A stretch of DNA of 64,000 nucleotides, taken from Bolinopsis microptera. Taxonomy: Eukaryota; Ctenophora; Tentaculata; Lobata; Bolinopsidae. The DNA is taken from contig NC_087081.1 of the NCBI RefSeq assembly GCF_026151205.1, positions 15,612,837-15,676,836 on the forward strand, in the 5' to 3' direction. Below the pieces are notes generated by a model, which saw only the letters and a list, made by a program, of their open reading frames with translations, searched no databases and was not told the DNA's origin. Positions 46,468 to 57,224 of the stretch are shown here, piece after piece. A program made the position numbers and the translations under genes. The first letter of the stretch is position 1; each line of letters opens with the position of its first letter.

Positions 46468-46740
46468 CTCATTTTTTCCTCTTCACCCTTTTGAAAAAAG
46501 GCAATAGTGAAAGGTTACGAATGGACGTTTTTGCAGAAAAACGTGGATTTTGGAGATAGCGGTAGGTGGGTCAAATATATGTCGTGTTCCTTACTTGCTT
46601 CCGTTCGTTACCATGTCAACTTGCCGCGCGCACGCGCACGGGGATTGCTTGCGGAGATGTGGTGTATAGCTAGTCTGTGGTCAATGAATGCGCGGCACGA
46701 TCGTATTTTAATGTATACTAGTAATGTATAGTATTTTGTA
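46468..46740. repeat. Dispersed repeat, copy A
   Basis: About 270 bp with CTTCACCCTTTTGAAAAAAG, GGCAATAGTGAAAGGTTACG, GCAGAAAAACGTGGATTTTG, a CG-rich GCGCGCACGCGCA stretch and TGAATGCGCGGC. It recurs at 59823-60104 in the same orientation. Confidence 0.8.
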
Positions 46741-46882
46741 ATAAGCCCAACTTGAATGTGGCAAGCGTAGTCTACTGATGTTTCAATATTATTATTATAA
46801 GGTGAGCTGATTAGAGCTTATATTAATAGTTATAGTGAAATGGAAATCTAGCGTCCGCCAAAACGAAACAACGGGCGCAATT

Positions 46883-46932
46883 CAGCGGGAAAACAATAAC
46901 AAGACACGGTGATTTTTATTGTTTTCCCGCTG
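46883..46932. other. Inverted repeat with 17-bp perfect arms
   Basis: CAGCGGGAAAACAATAA (46883-46899) and TTATTGTTTTCCCGCTG (46916-46932) around a 16-nt loop. It overlaps the left copy of a direct repeat whose right copy (51570) retains only the right arm. Confidence 0.75.
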
Positions 46933-47015
46933 TTGGTCTTACTCTTTCATGTACCTTTGTACTGCTGTCCGCTGATCAGCTCGCCGTTTTTTTGTGGTAA
47001 GCTGACGGCTGTTCA
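46898..47015. repeat. Direct repeat flanking the Penelope-like region, left copy
   Basis: Shares with 51570-51690 the order AACAAGACACG, TTTTATTGTTTTCCCGCTG, CTTTCATGT, TTGTCCGCTG-type, CAGCTCGCCGT and TTTTGTGGTAAGCT. The copies are same-oriented and ~4.67 kb apart, with the RT ORF and a TIR element between. Confidence 0.7.
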
Positions 47016-47057
47016 AGAAATTCTAGTAGAATTGGACGGCCATTCTAGAATTGGAAG

Positions 47058-47107
47058 ATCACAATGTTGGCAAGCACGACTGCAGTCGTGCTTGCCAACA
47101 TTGTGAT
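47058..47107. other. Perfect 50-bp palindrome without spacer
   Basis: Each 25-nt half (first half begins ATCACAATGTTGGCAAGCAC) is the exact complement of the other, centred on CTG|CAG. Long perfect spacerless palindromes are unstable, so this is either very recent (fold-back duplication) or an assembly feature. Confidence 0.9.
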
Positions 47108-47109
47108 GG

Positions 47110-47800
47110 TGACGGTGTTTGCATATTTAGATAGTTCTTGTTGATCGTTTTTCTGTTGCCATAGCACAGTTATCAAACTCCAATTCGGCATTCTGGCTAT
47201 AATTATTCTGGCTATTATATGTTCTGAGTGGACTGAAGATCCTAAAAGTACTTCTGAAGCTGTGTGCTACTTTATGTGTGTGTATTGTACGATATACAGA
47301 AAAACTGGCTCCGATACGATACAATAGTGTTTTTAATTACTTATTCTTTTACTCAACACTGTATAATATTAATATAAACAAATAATTCTTCAAGTAACAT
47401 ATCTGCCCTTGAAACCACTTATTTAATCGAAATGAAATTATTGGAAAACCCGTAATAACATTATTGCAACTCTATTTATTAACAAGTGAAAGGCTTAACT
47501 GAGGTCCACAAACTTTAGATTGTGCATTGGCGACTTATACAAGTATTACTGGCCAAACTATCATCTTTCCCTCACTTTTCTCCTAAAATATATTAATAAT
47601 TTAATTACCAAAAATCATACGTTCATAAAGTTATACGTTCATAAAGCTACGATAAACAAAAATAATAATAATTACAAAAGAACAACTTCAAACACGACAG
47701 CAGGGGATTCCAACAAAACACAGCACACAAAACTAGTGTAAACTAACAACCACAGTCACCTTCCCAGTTCCAGTACTACACCGCTACACGTCATGCATCA
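47110..47800. other. 3' flank of the Penelope-like ORF
   Basis: Unique AT-rich sequence downstream (minus sense) of the RT stop codon. I see no second ORF and no GIY-YIG endonuclease coding segment. Confidence 0.45.
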
Positions 47801-47810
47801 CAATGTAGAA

Positions 47811-49922
47811 CTAGGAGCTAGAAGTGAGGTGACGGGGTAATCGGTTCTCAAACAAGTAGTCAAGTGTACTGATCATGTCAAACTTCTCCTGAAATCCATG
47901 TTTTTCAGCTATTCGTCGGAATTTGTTACTCAACAGCTTCCTATCAAAACCTAATTTAATAAACGCGTTTAACATCAGTTCAACCCGTTTCCTAAAACTT
48001 TCAAACTGATTACAAATTCTAAAAAATCTGACTAGTTGCGACCCAAAAACTCCAATAAGTACATCTCTGGACATATTACTACATTTAGGGGCATATTGGA
48101 CTATATTAAAAGGGAAATCGTCCCGTTTATCATAAACTTCTACAATAAAATAACCTTCAACTATAGAGATATTCAAATCTAGGACATGAGCACTAGTGTC
48201 CTCGGTGTTCTCCTTATTAAGAGTTAAACTATCAGGATAAATATTGGCTACATGCTCCTGGAAGACACCATCAGAATTAATAGTAGTAATGTCATCAATT
48301 AACCTAAACGTGTTATTAAGTCTCTTAGCGCTATAATAATCAATCCTATAGAGTTTATCTAAATATTTATACTCATAATAAAAAAGTGTAAGATTAGCAA
48401 TAAAGGGTCCTGGGTTTACCCCAATAGGGACACCAATAATCTGTCTAAAAGTCATATTCCCCATGCTAAAATATGAATTATCTAAAATAAAATCAATAGT
48501 ATTAATAAGAGTATCCACGTTAAAACGGAAGGTGTTTTCACGTGGATTCTTGACCCATGCAAAACCACTTTCATATATTGAAATATACGGACACTTACTG
48601 TGTTTAAAGGCTAAATTAACGACATCTTTAAGAGCTACTTTGATCTCATCATGTCTGAGATTAGTGTACAAAGTCGAAAAGTCATAGGTTTGGACATTAC
48701 GAGCCCTATCAGACTCCATATAGCTATTAAAACAATCTAAAATAGGCGCATTATTGTCGATAATCCAATTACGCTTAATCCCAGTCACTTTAAACAGCAT
48801 GCGTGAATAACTACAAATTTGACTGTAGACAGCTTTAAGTCCAAGAGTAAGGCGCTGTGCAATTGGTTTAACTGTACAGCAAGCGTAAGACACTACAAAC
48901 CGCTGAGAAAACTTGGGTTTATGGAATTTAGGGAAAAGTACTATATGGGGTAAAACATCGTCCTTATTCGTATCATCAATATTTAACACATCCTTCATAA
49001 AAGTTTTCTGTATCTTACAAATCTCCTGGGTATTGGATTCCGTGATATGAGAATATGAAATAGAATTAGTCATACATTCATTCAAAATGGTATCTAAATA
49101 AAAACGTTTACAAATTATAGCGACATTTTTCGATGCCTTGTCCACGGGACAAATAACAAAATATTTATGAAAATATTCCAGCTCCGCTTCAACAAATGGG
49201 TCAGAAAAGACCGAAACCACATCACTGCTACGTTTATATCGCTTTTTTAAACAATCAACGGCATCAGTTAGTAATTCTCGGAATTTCTCCTTCCACCCAT
49301 CAAAGCAGACTAAAGCTACTTTCTCCTTTTCACTCCAACTCTTAACAAACTTATCTAAATTCTCTAAAATAGTACGTTGAGCAAAATTAAAATCTAGAAC
49401 TGCGGGTTCCTTGAAACTAGGCCCTTTAGAAATAATATTCCTTAGCATTTGATTACTAATAATAGAAACATCCCCTGTAGCGACATGATTACAATCGCCG
49501 TTAATATATTCCTCATGCTTATTACATATACAATCATAATCTTCAATACACTTAAAATCGTTAACCGTATCATTATAATTAAATAATTTACTAGATATTT
49601 TAGGCGTGTTAGTGAATACAACTGAAGGTTCATTAATATTACATTGGCTAATATAGGACTTTAAAGATTTATCCCTGAAAATTCTGGGTAAATTTATCAT
49701 ATCAATAGCCTTATTAACAAATTTAACTTTAAACATGAATTTCTGTTTCTTTTTAGAAACTTTAGGGCATTTCCATACATTAAACGGCTTAATTTTATAC
49801 ATTAAAAGATCTGTAATCACAAAATGGGCATGTCTGCGTAGAATATCATGCTTCAAAACATTATCATTAAAAACATTATCTAAATATAATTCTCTGACTT
49901 TATTCAGTTTATCACGTTTCAA
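47811..49922 (-). CDS. Intact Penelope-like reverse transcriptase, 703 aa
   Basis: Uninterrupted ORF of a retroelement polymerase that would copy element RNA into DNA. Landmarks: a Cys-rich CICNKHEEYINGDC (131-144), then HVATGDVSII and KGPSFKEP (166-173), which resemble the conserved N-terminal core of Penelope-like RTs; CPVDKASKNVAIICKR (258-273, finger region); motif A YDFSTLYTNL with Asp414; motif-B-like GVPIGVNPGPFIANL (497-511); motif C RLIDDIT with Asp543-Asp544; LDLNI and YDKRDDFPFNIV in the thumb region. No GIY-YIG endonuclease follows motif C or is fused in front, so it may be an endonuclease-deficient type or use an enzyme in trans. The full frame suggests recent activity. A TIR element lies 55 bp upstream of its start and related direct repeats flank the region. 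Clade placement is by motif only. Confidence 0.85.
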   Translation of the reverse strand: MKRDKLNKVRELYLDNVFNDNVLKHDILRRHAHFVITDLLMYKIKPFNVWKCPKVSKKKQKFMFKVKFVNKAIDMINLPRIFRDKSLKSYISQCNINEPSVVFTNTPKISSKLFNYNDTVNDFKCIEDYDCICNKHEEYINGDCNHVATGDVSIISNQMLRNIISKGPSFKEPAVLDFNFAQRTILENLDKFVKSWSEKEKVALVCFDGWKEKFRELLTDAVDCLKKRYKRSSDVVSVFSDPFVEAELEYFHKYFVICPVDKASKNVAIICKRFYLDTILNECMTNSISYSHITESNTQEICKIQKTFMKDVLNIDDTNKDDVLPHIVLFPKFHKPKFSQRFVVSYACCTVKPIAQRLTLGLKAVYSQICSYSRMLFKVTGIKRNWIIDNNAPILDCFNSYMESDRARNVQTYDFSTLYTNLRHDEIKVALKDVVNLAFKHSKCPYISIYESGFAWVKNPRENTFRFNVDTLINTIDFILDNSYFSMGNMTFRQIIGVPIGVNPGPFIANLTLFYYEYKYLDKLYRIDYYSAKRLNNTFRLIDDITTINSDGVFQEHVANIYPDSLTLNKENTEDTSAHVLDLNISIVEGYFIVEVYDKRDDFPFNIVQYAPKCSNMSRDVLIGVFGSQLVRFFRICNQFESFRKRVELMLNAFIKLGFDRKLLSNKFRRIAEKHGFQEKFDMISTLDYLFENRLPRHLTSSS

Positions 49923-49977
49923 AGGGAATAAAATACGTTTAGTTTTAGTAATACATGATGTATGAAAAGGTTCATTA

Positions 49978-51241
49978 CGGGTAAATGCCTCACAGAATGG
50001 CTAGCCTCACAGAATGGCCAAATTTGTAAATGTTTTTGTAACTTATTTTTCATAAAAGACTGGTAGGTTTTGTGGATACCATATGAAACAAAAGTCTTCT
50101 GGCAACACTTCCTGTGGTGAAATCATTAACTAGGACCACATTTTCTGGCATAAATATGACTGTTTATGTAGAAATTTTGAGCACTGAAAAATTTGTTTTC
50201 AAATTTTTGAACTAAGTTTACATTTTGGTGAGAACTTCTGGCACCAGTATGACAGAAGATGTTCAAAGAATAGTATTCATCAAACAAAACGAACATTGTT
50301 CAATATAGGAAGAAAAAAATGCCAAAATGGCTACACGCCTCACAAAATGGCCAAAATATGCCTCACAAAATTTGTTTTCAAATTTTTGAACTAAGTTTGC
50401 ATTTTGGTGAGAACTTCTGGCACCAGTATGACAGAAGATGTTTAAAGAATAGTATTCATCAAACAAAACGAACATTGTTCAATTTAGGAAGAAACAAAAT
50501 GTTAAAATGGCTAAACGCCTCACAAAATGGCCAAAATATGCCTCACAAAATGGCCAAAATTTAAAACTCCTTTTATTCAATGAAACCATAAGTCTAAAGT
50601 ATTCACAAGCTATTTATCATACAATAACACCCCAGATGGAGTGTTTTTACAGCCGAATGAAGGTTATAAATCATGAAATCAGGGAATATGAACAACGCCA
50701 CACAAAATGGCCATTTTTGGTGTAGGAAATTATGCCCTTTTTATTCAGTTCTAAGAAATTTCACCTATATGGGGGTGTTGACAAGGCATATTAATACCAG
50801 CAGCATGCCTGAAACAAGAGCCAAAGGTTTTAGAAAAATAAAATTTTCTCGTTTTCTTCTTTTTTTTGCCATTTTGTCAGGCATTTTTTCTTTTTTGTGA
50901 AATAATTTTTCACAGCTCAGTTTTTTCGTGAGTTTTAGGTTATTACCCCATTCCTTAATAGGTTTTCTAAGAACGTGTGGTGATAGAAATTTAAAAAGTA
51001 TCTCCATCAACAAAATTATAGAAATTCAGATTTGGCCATTCTGTGAGGCATGTTTTTTTGGAGGAAGATTTTCCGGCCAATTTTTCTCAAAGAAAAAATG
51101 GTTATGAGATTAAATGAACCCCCGGGAAGAAAAATATGAGTGTCAACTTAGCTTCTTATGAGATAAAAACTGGAATAAAGTGTGTTTTGTGACTTTGAGA
51201 GACCTTCCTTTTTTTTGGCCATTCTGTGAGGCAAATACCCG
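49978..51241. mobile_element. Non-autonomous TIR transposon with subterminal repeats
   Basis: Left end CGGGTAAATGCCTCACAGAA, right end (complement) CGGGTATTTGCCTCACAGAA: about 24-bp inverted ends with two mismatches. TA dinucleotides at 49976-49977 and 51242-51243 fit a TA target duplication as in Tc1/mariner-type elements. The motif CCTCACAGAATGGC/CCTCACAAAATGGCC recurs at least eight times inside. Includes a ~179-bp tandem duplication. No transposase frame. Confidence 0.75.
50190..50547. repeat. ~179-bp tandem duplication inside the TIR element
   Basis: 50190-50368 and 50369-50547 share TTTGAACTAAGTTTRCATTT, GAGAACTTCTGGCACCAGTA and ATTCATCAAACAAAACGAAC, each ending in CCTCACAAAATGGCC motifs. 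Open frames here are repeat-derived. Confidence 0.8.
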
Positions 51242-51569
51242 TAACAATCAATAGTAAACTATTTACGATATTTAAAACATCGATACTGCCAGACCCACTA
51301 CTCCAAGACCTCCTTCTCCTGCTCTTCACGGAAGTAAACTTAGCAAAGTTACGCGACTAAAGATCACGCATGTGGATTGACGTCACTGCAACCCGCCGCG
51401 TGATTAGTCTGAGTCACTAATCTAAATATTCACGCGCGGTGGTCGGTATGCTGACGTGTATTTATATAGTGTCTGATCTCTGAACGATAGGAACTAAAAC
51501 TTCGCCGTTGCAAAGAAAAAACCGCTTTGCGTGCGGACTGCAGTTAATATCATAAATGTAGTATGAACA

Positions 51570-51690
51570 AGACACGTTGATTTTATTGTTTTCCCGCTGC
51601 TCGGCTGTTAGTCTTTCATGTGTTTTTGTACCCTTGTCCGCTGGTCAGCTCGCCGTCTTTTGTGGTAAGCTCAGCCGAGCGCAATTCTTG
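51570..51690. repeat. Direct repeat flanking the Penelope-like region, right copy
   Basis: Partner of 46898-47015 (see that entry). Ends at TTTTGTGGTAAGCTCAGCCG, and the shared GTGGTAAGCT could also be a splice donor. Confidence 0.65.
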
Positions 51691-53050
51691 TTTATGTTGT
51701 TCATGAATTTGTGATGTTTTTATTTCGGAAAAATAAATTCAGGTTTCTCGCTAATAAATTAAATTCACGTTTGGCTGAAAGTGTTCCTCACGTACGACAA
51801 GACCAGTGCCCACGTCACTCGATACCCAAATATTTAGGTTAAGCAAATTGTTCCCAGGAAAGGTACACGAAGCAGCTCTAAAATTCGTCTTCCCTCGCAT
51901 TCCTAGCGATATCATGGCAAATGAATGGGCTATACGATCACAATTAATACGATCACGAAAATAATCGAATTTTGTCTCCTGTAAAGTGTAAACAAAGATG
52001 GTGCTTGTTTATTCTTGTATTGTTTATTTTTGATTTTCAAGCCATATTTTGGATTTCTTCTGTTTTCACTTTTTTAATCTTATCTATCTATTCCAAATTT
52101 ATTTAATGTGATCGTCGACCGTTTTTCTTCAAGCATTTGCTTCACAGAAATGGTAAGCAAAGCAATTTAGATCTGGATGCTCGATTTATGGAATGTCGAT
52201 CGGTCAATGCTGCAGAATGTTGATTGGCTCAAATTGCTGTCATGAGAGAGACTATTATGACAACGAGTTCTATCATTGGTTTCTATAGTTTTCATTTCGT
52301 TGCAGACAGACGACACTTTCATCGAAGTTTTATCTAGCTGGAGTAGGTGCAAATTGCAATAAGTTCACGTAAGCACAACATAAGATCGTACAGTTGAAGA
52401 GGGTACAGTTTTGAAATCCGGACGAATTTTAAATCTAAACATTTTCGGTCCCACCAAATTACTCGCCAAAGGGTTTTTAATTTTGTTTACAGAAGGGCCC
52501 TGAGCATATTGTGAAATTAGCTCCATACGATGTATGTAACGATGCTAATTCTGTTTAACTATTCTATTTCCCCATTCAATTTACATTTTAATGTCGCTTG
52601 TTCACCCTTCTTGAATATTTCTGCCGCGTTATACTGTCCTCCACTGCATCATTCGTTAGTATCTCAGTTAAATGAGGTGGGCGGGATCATACGCCGGCTA
52701 AAATATTTCTTTTTCGGGAATAAAAAGCTCTGTTAATCTTTAAAATGACATATTTTACTTCCTTGCACATTGGAATTCGGGGTCTTGTTGATATAGACAA
52801 TAATCCAATTACCTTCAAATTAGGAGAATAATTAGATCTTTACCAATGAACAAGGAGCCGAATTCCAAAGGTCTAGGAACTAAAATATGTCCTGGTATCT
52901 CTCACCATTATTCCAGTGGGTACTGTCAGAGGTTAGCGATATACTTATAGTTGTGTCGGTCGTTAGCCATATAATTCTATTTATAAAAACAGCAAGGACG
53001 GCCGCGTCGGCTGACGTTTACAAAATTAATAAATCATTCTATATATGTGT
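51691..53050. other. Intergenic, nothing recognised
   Basis: AT-rich region upstream of the SRCR/CCP gene. Short frames at 52167-52736 have no family signature. Confidence 0.45.
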
Positions 53051-53055
53051 GTTTT

Positions 53056-53062
53056 TATAAAA
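53056..53062 (+). promoter_or_regulatory. Candidate TATA box for the SRCR/CCP gene
   Basis: TATAAAA 59 bp before the ATG at 53121, which would give a 5' leader of about 30-35 nt. Plausible by position only. Confidence 0.4.
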
Positions 53063-53120
53063 TATAAATCCATTTCACACAAACAATCTTTTAAAGATCA
53101 GCGACTGGTCCCAATTAGGT

Positions 53121-56100
53121 ATGAAGTTAATAACATTGGTGTTGATCACCTTACTGGGTACTGTCTCCTGTCAAAGTACTCAAACAACCTGCAAGACATG
53201 CGCAAATATGGACTGGTCCGACTCAACGATGTTCCAAAATGGGATTAAATATGAAGATTGGGATCCGAGTGTGATGCCCGATGAACATAAAAATGTTGAA
53301 GGATTCGGTAAGTGTTAAGCAAAGTTGTGAGCAAAAGAAGCTGTATGCCTAGATTAGGGCATACGTAGTACTAGTAAATTTGCTAGCTTGGATTGGTCAC
53401 AAATCGACAATTATTAAATCGATCATACTTCACAAAAAGGGTAAAGGCCGAAATATTGCAATTTATAATGTTAACCCATTACTCAATGTGAGTAGTAATA
53501 TAAATAAGTGAATTGTCAACTGAAAACTCGAACATTATGTGATATATCCTATTTATGGGACATATCACATATTATGTCTTGTTAAACATCAAAATTACGA
53601 ATAATATGATCTGGATCGTTGACTTGAATTCTTTTCAAGTTTTCACAGATCTTGATATAAAACCGCAAACTTTCAGATTCCTGTGTGAATCAGGAATGAC
53701 TCAATGCGGATCTATTCACTGGGAAATGAGGTAAATATTCATACAATACAGGAACTAATTTCACAATAACTGCTCAGGACTATCATTGTGGATTCGTGAT
53801 ATGTATTGGACTGAAACAAAATATAAGGCTTGCTTGATAATTTTCATGCACATGTTAAGAAATCATAAAAAAATAAAACGTTTGTAAGCTGCACGAATTT
53901 TAAACTTCGACCAACTTAAAATAACGATTATTAGCGAAGCTCAAACTATCAATTAAATTCAAAATATGCGACTAAAAATTACACTATTTTCTTAGTGTGA
54001 AGAACGAAGAAGGTGGAACTGTAACTACCTTTGAAAGGGTAAAAATAAGCATGCTTGGCTGTTTGCCGATGGACTCGATGGCCACGTGCGACACATACAT
54101 GCCTCATTTCGTTGTTCCTGAGGGCGGAAAGAATTCAAACTGTGAGTTTGTATTGAAATACATTATTACCTTTATTAACATCATTAGTACCTCATTAGTA
54201 CCTCATTAGTACCTCGTTAGCCTCATTATTACCGAGCCTAGTTATAACTAAAACCCCTTTATAACCTTTAACGCGGTTTTTTGGTATAATTTATTTCTTC
54301 CCTCGACGCACATTATAGCAAAGTCCTTCGGTAGAGTATTGTACATATTTTTGCAAATTTTTGAAAAGTCGTCTTTTCCTTCGTATTCATTCTTATATCC
54401 CTCATTTTTACCTGAATACTTAAAACATGTTTTCAGGTGTGATAGAAAAATGCGATGAACCATTGGTTGACAATTGTGTAGAACATGATAGATCGGATAA
54501 GGAATATGTATATAAGAAAGACGACGATAAAGACGATGAGAAAGATGAAGAGCCAATCACGAGTTGTCCACACTGTGGGGAAGTGGACTTCTCTTCTGCT
54601 ACATTTTACGATGGTGAAGGAACTGAACAGCAAATGCCTGAAGTAGATGTTGAGTGGAAAAAAGTCACTGGATATGGTAAGCCGTGAATTTATCAAACGC
54701 TACTCCCTGAAACAAATTAGATTATCCAGTTGTCACATATTTGATATTTGTTATTGCTACAAACCATGACGGTATGTAATTTCAGCACTTTGTTCCGGCA
54801 GCGATACCGTAGAACCAAAAGAGTGCGTTGCTTCAGGTTGGAGACCGAATGTATGCGCCAGATTTCACTTCACAATGGGGTAAGATCTTGAAACTCATAT
54901 TAAGCTAATAAAGTGATAAGGTAATAAGGAGAATTTATTTAAAAAAGTGTATCAATATGTTGAAATTTGGTGTTGGCATTTTACCAACTAAAATCCGATA
55001 AGTAGAGGTAAGTAAAGGTAAATCCATTAAATATATATAAATATATTTATCCAGTAAAGGTATAAATCATTAAAGTCATTTTGTCATCATTAAAGTCATT
55101 TTGTCTCAGAATTAAAGGAGAAGACACAAACGGAGATAAATACGCGTTTGAAGGAACAAAATTAGAAATTAGGGATTGCTTGCCTGAAGGAACTACCTGT
55201 GCGGACGTTACTGCAAAAATTGAGAATATCGCGAAGGAAGGCGGCATGGATTTCACTTATTCAGACTGTAAGTTGATTAAAATGTAAGCTTTTTAATGTC
55301 ATAACTGTCAATAACACCTTCCACAATGCATTTTTAGGTAGTATTTTTAAGTAGCAGATCGGCACTCGGCACTTGGTATATCAAACACAATTCTTCCGTG
55401 GACTAAAAATTCCCATCTCAGGCGAACTAGAAATATGCGACCGTGACGGAGAGAATTGTAAGGTACAGGACGATTCTCCTAAAGCAGGAGAGTGCCATTT
55501 CCCTGATCTCATTTGGGGTGGGTACAAAGTCTTGGAGGGTGAGCACGAAGGAGAAAAGTATGCCATGTACATGTGTCACCCACCCTTTGTAATGACACCA
55601 AACAGGCATTCCTTCAAGGGATACATGGATGCTTACAGCAAAACTCCCAGTGAAGCATACATGGACATGGCCTACACTGCTGGCTGTTATGAAGGATATG
55701 CATATGTTCCAGAATGCATGGAACCCATTGAAGGAGGCCATTGTGGTATTCCTATTTACATTGAGAACGGCCATGCAGTTGAAGTTATGATGAAAGATGA
55801 TGAAGACAAATGGGACAAAATGGACGAAGATAAAGAAGGAGATAAACCCAGTCCCAATGCGTTTGCATTTAAGTTTAACATGGATGTCGACTCAGGCTCT
55901 CAAGGCTCTGAGTACATGGAAGATGAGAGTAAGATGAGTGAAGAAGAGTGGAAGTTCATGTCAATGATGCCAAGGGGAGCTAGATACGAGTGTGACGCTG
56001 ACTATGTGATGCACCATACCGTCAAGAAGGACTGGGGCTGGTGTCGACCAGACGGTTCTTTTGAGGTACCCCGATGTGAGCACAAGGACACCTTTTACAA

Positions 56101-57224
56101 TTTAGAGTTCAGGCTCAATAGTGGAGGTGAGAAAAAACTAGCTGGAAACGGCGGGATTGTTCAAGCTAGGATGATAATGGAAAATGGAGATGTAGGAGAT
56201 TGGGAGTACGCCTGTAACGATGGTTTTAATGACAATGCAGCCGGAGCTATTTGCAGAACTCTCGGATTTAAGACTGGAGCTAAAATACCCTCTTCCAAAA
56301 AGATGGATATGAGTTTGGATTCGATGAGTAATGGTGGTTTTGGATGGACACACTTCAGTTGTGATCACGACGACACACTTCCACAAAGGTAATTGTGTCT
56401 ATAATAGTGCTTAACTAGACTTACTTCTTCATTATAAACTATGTATAGTAGGCTTAATGGATGAATTATAACAGCACACACCACATATAACCGTGAAGAA
56501 TTGTTTAAAACAATCGGAGAAGTAACAAAATGAACCATTCAAAATTACAAATAAAACAATTTATAAAATTTCAGTATGGGTTGTCGGGCAATAAAATACG
56601 AAGAAGTTAAACAGTCGAAGGAACATGCAATGAAATGGCACTGCTTTGATTTTGAAAAAATGGCAGTGAGATGTTTCGACCACAGAATGTTCAACGTGGA
56701 AGTGGATTTGGAAATGTCTAAGAGGAGGGCCACATGTGGTGTTCAGGTGAGTTGGAGGGTTCATTAACAAAACACAGAATACTTGGTTCATGCGCACTTT
56801 ACGCACCTTTAAAACACAACACACTTTTCCTGAAAAATTTACGAACGAACCAACTTATATGGAACACAGTGCAATGCTGTATGAATTTAAACTGTTTGAT
56901 TTTAACCAAATACAATTATTACATTCTTGTAATTTAATCTGCAGGACACGGGACAGCTCCAAATTAAAAATCAACTAATTTCAGGCACAGAAAAAAGAAG
57001 TCCACATGCAACTGAACCATCTGGGCGAAGAAGTAAGTGTGACGTGGATGTTGGACGATGTGGAGACAGAGTTACCCACCAAATCCAACAAAAGGAGAGG
57101 ATTCATGGTCAGGGGTAAAGATCTCAACAATAAGGATTTTAAGTGCATAGGATGCCAGATTCATATGGGAAGAGACAAGGTCTTGTTAGGAGAAGCCAAG
57201 GTCTGCGAGGAGGACTCCGACTAG
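53121..57224 (+). CDS. Secreted SRCR/CCP multidomain protein, nine exons
   Basis: Exons 53121-53307, 53649-53730, 53996-54141, 54437-54676, 54786-54879, 55110-55267, 55422-56388, 56575-56746, 56985-57224; all GT-AG, frames continuous, 761 residues. Residues 1-17 are a signal peptide (MKLITLVLITLLGTVSC). Exons 1-3 and 4-6 encode two copies of one Cys-rich module: CKTCANMDWS...EGFG against CPHCGEVDFS...TGYG, then GCLP..ATC against DCLPEGTTC. Their splice phases match (1, 2, 1). Exon 7 starts a third similar segment (CELEICDRDGENC) and encodes two CCP/sushi-like modules (Cys327-Cys401, and Cys410-Cys521 with a long acidic insert; C-RPDGSFEVPRC). Exons 7-8 give an SRCR domain (~530-660; CNDGFNDNAAGAICRTLGF, Cys567, 580, 616, 628, 648, 658). 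The C-terminal ~100 residues may be Ig-like. Such proteins act outside the cell in adhesion or immune recognition (family knowledge). Confidence 0.88.

Noticed and set aside
46898-47015. Possible spliced-leader RNA gene (exon-like block ending in a GTAAGCT donor, in two copies)
   Set aside because: No Sm-site-bearing downstream stem could be recognised, and the two copies diverge in the supposed exon.
53691-53730. Alternative acceptor CTTTCAG at ~53676 for exon 2 of the SRCR/CCP gene
   Set aside because: It leads to an in-frame TGA; the acceptor at 53648 gives an open, correctly phased exon.
55338-55421. Earlier acceptors (TTTTTAG at 55337, GTAGCAG at 55357) for exon 7 of the SRCR/CCP gene
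   Set aside because: The first meets an in-frame stop and the second gives the wrong frame; the ATCTCAG acceptor at 55421 keeps the frame and restores the parallel Cys pattern.
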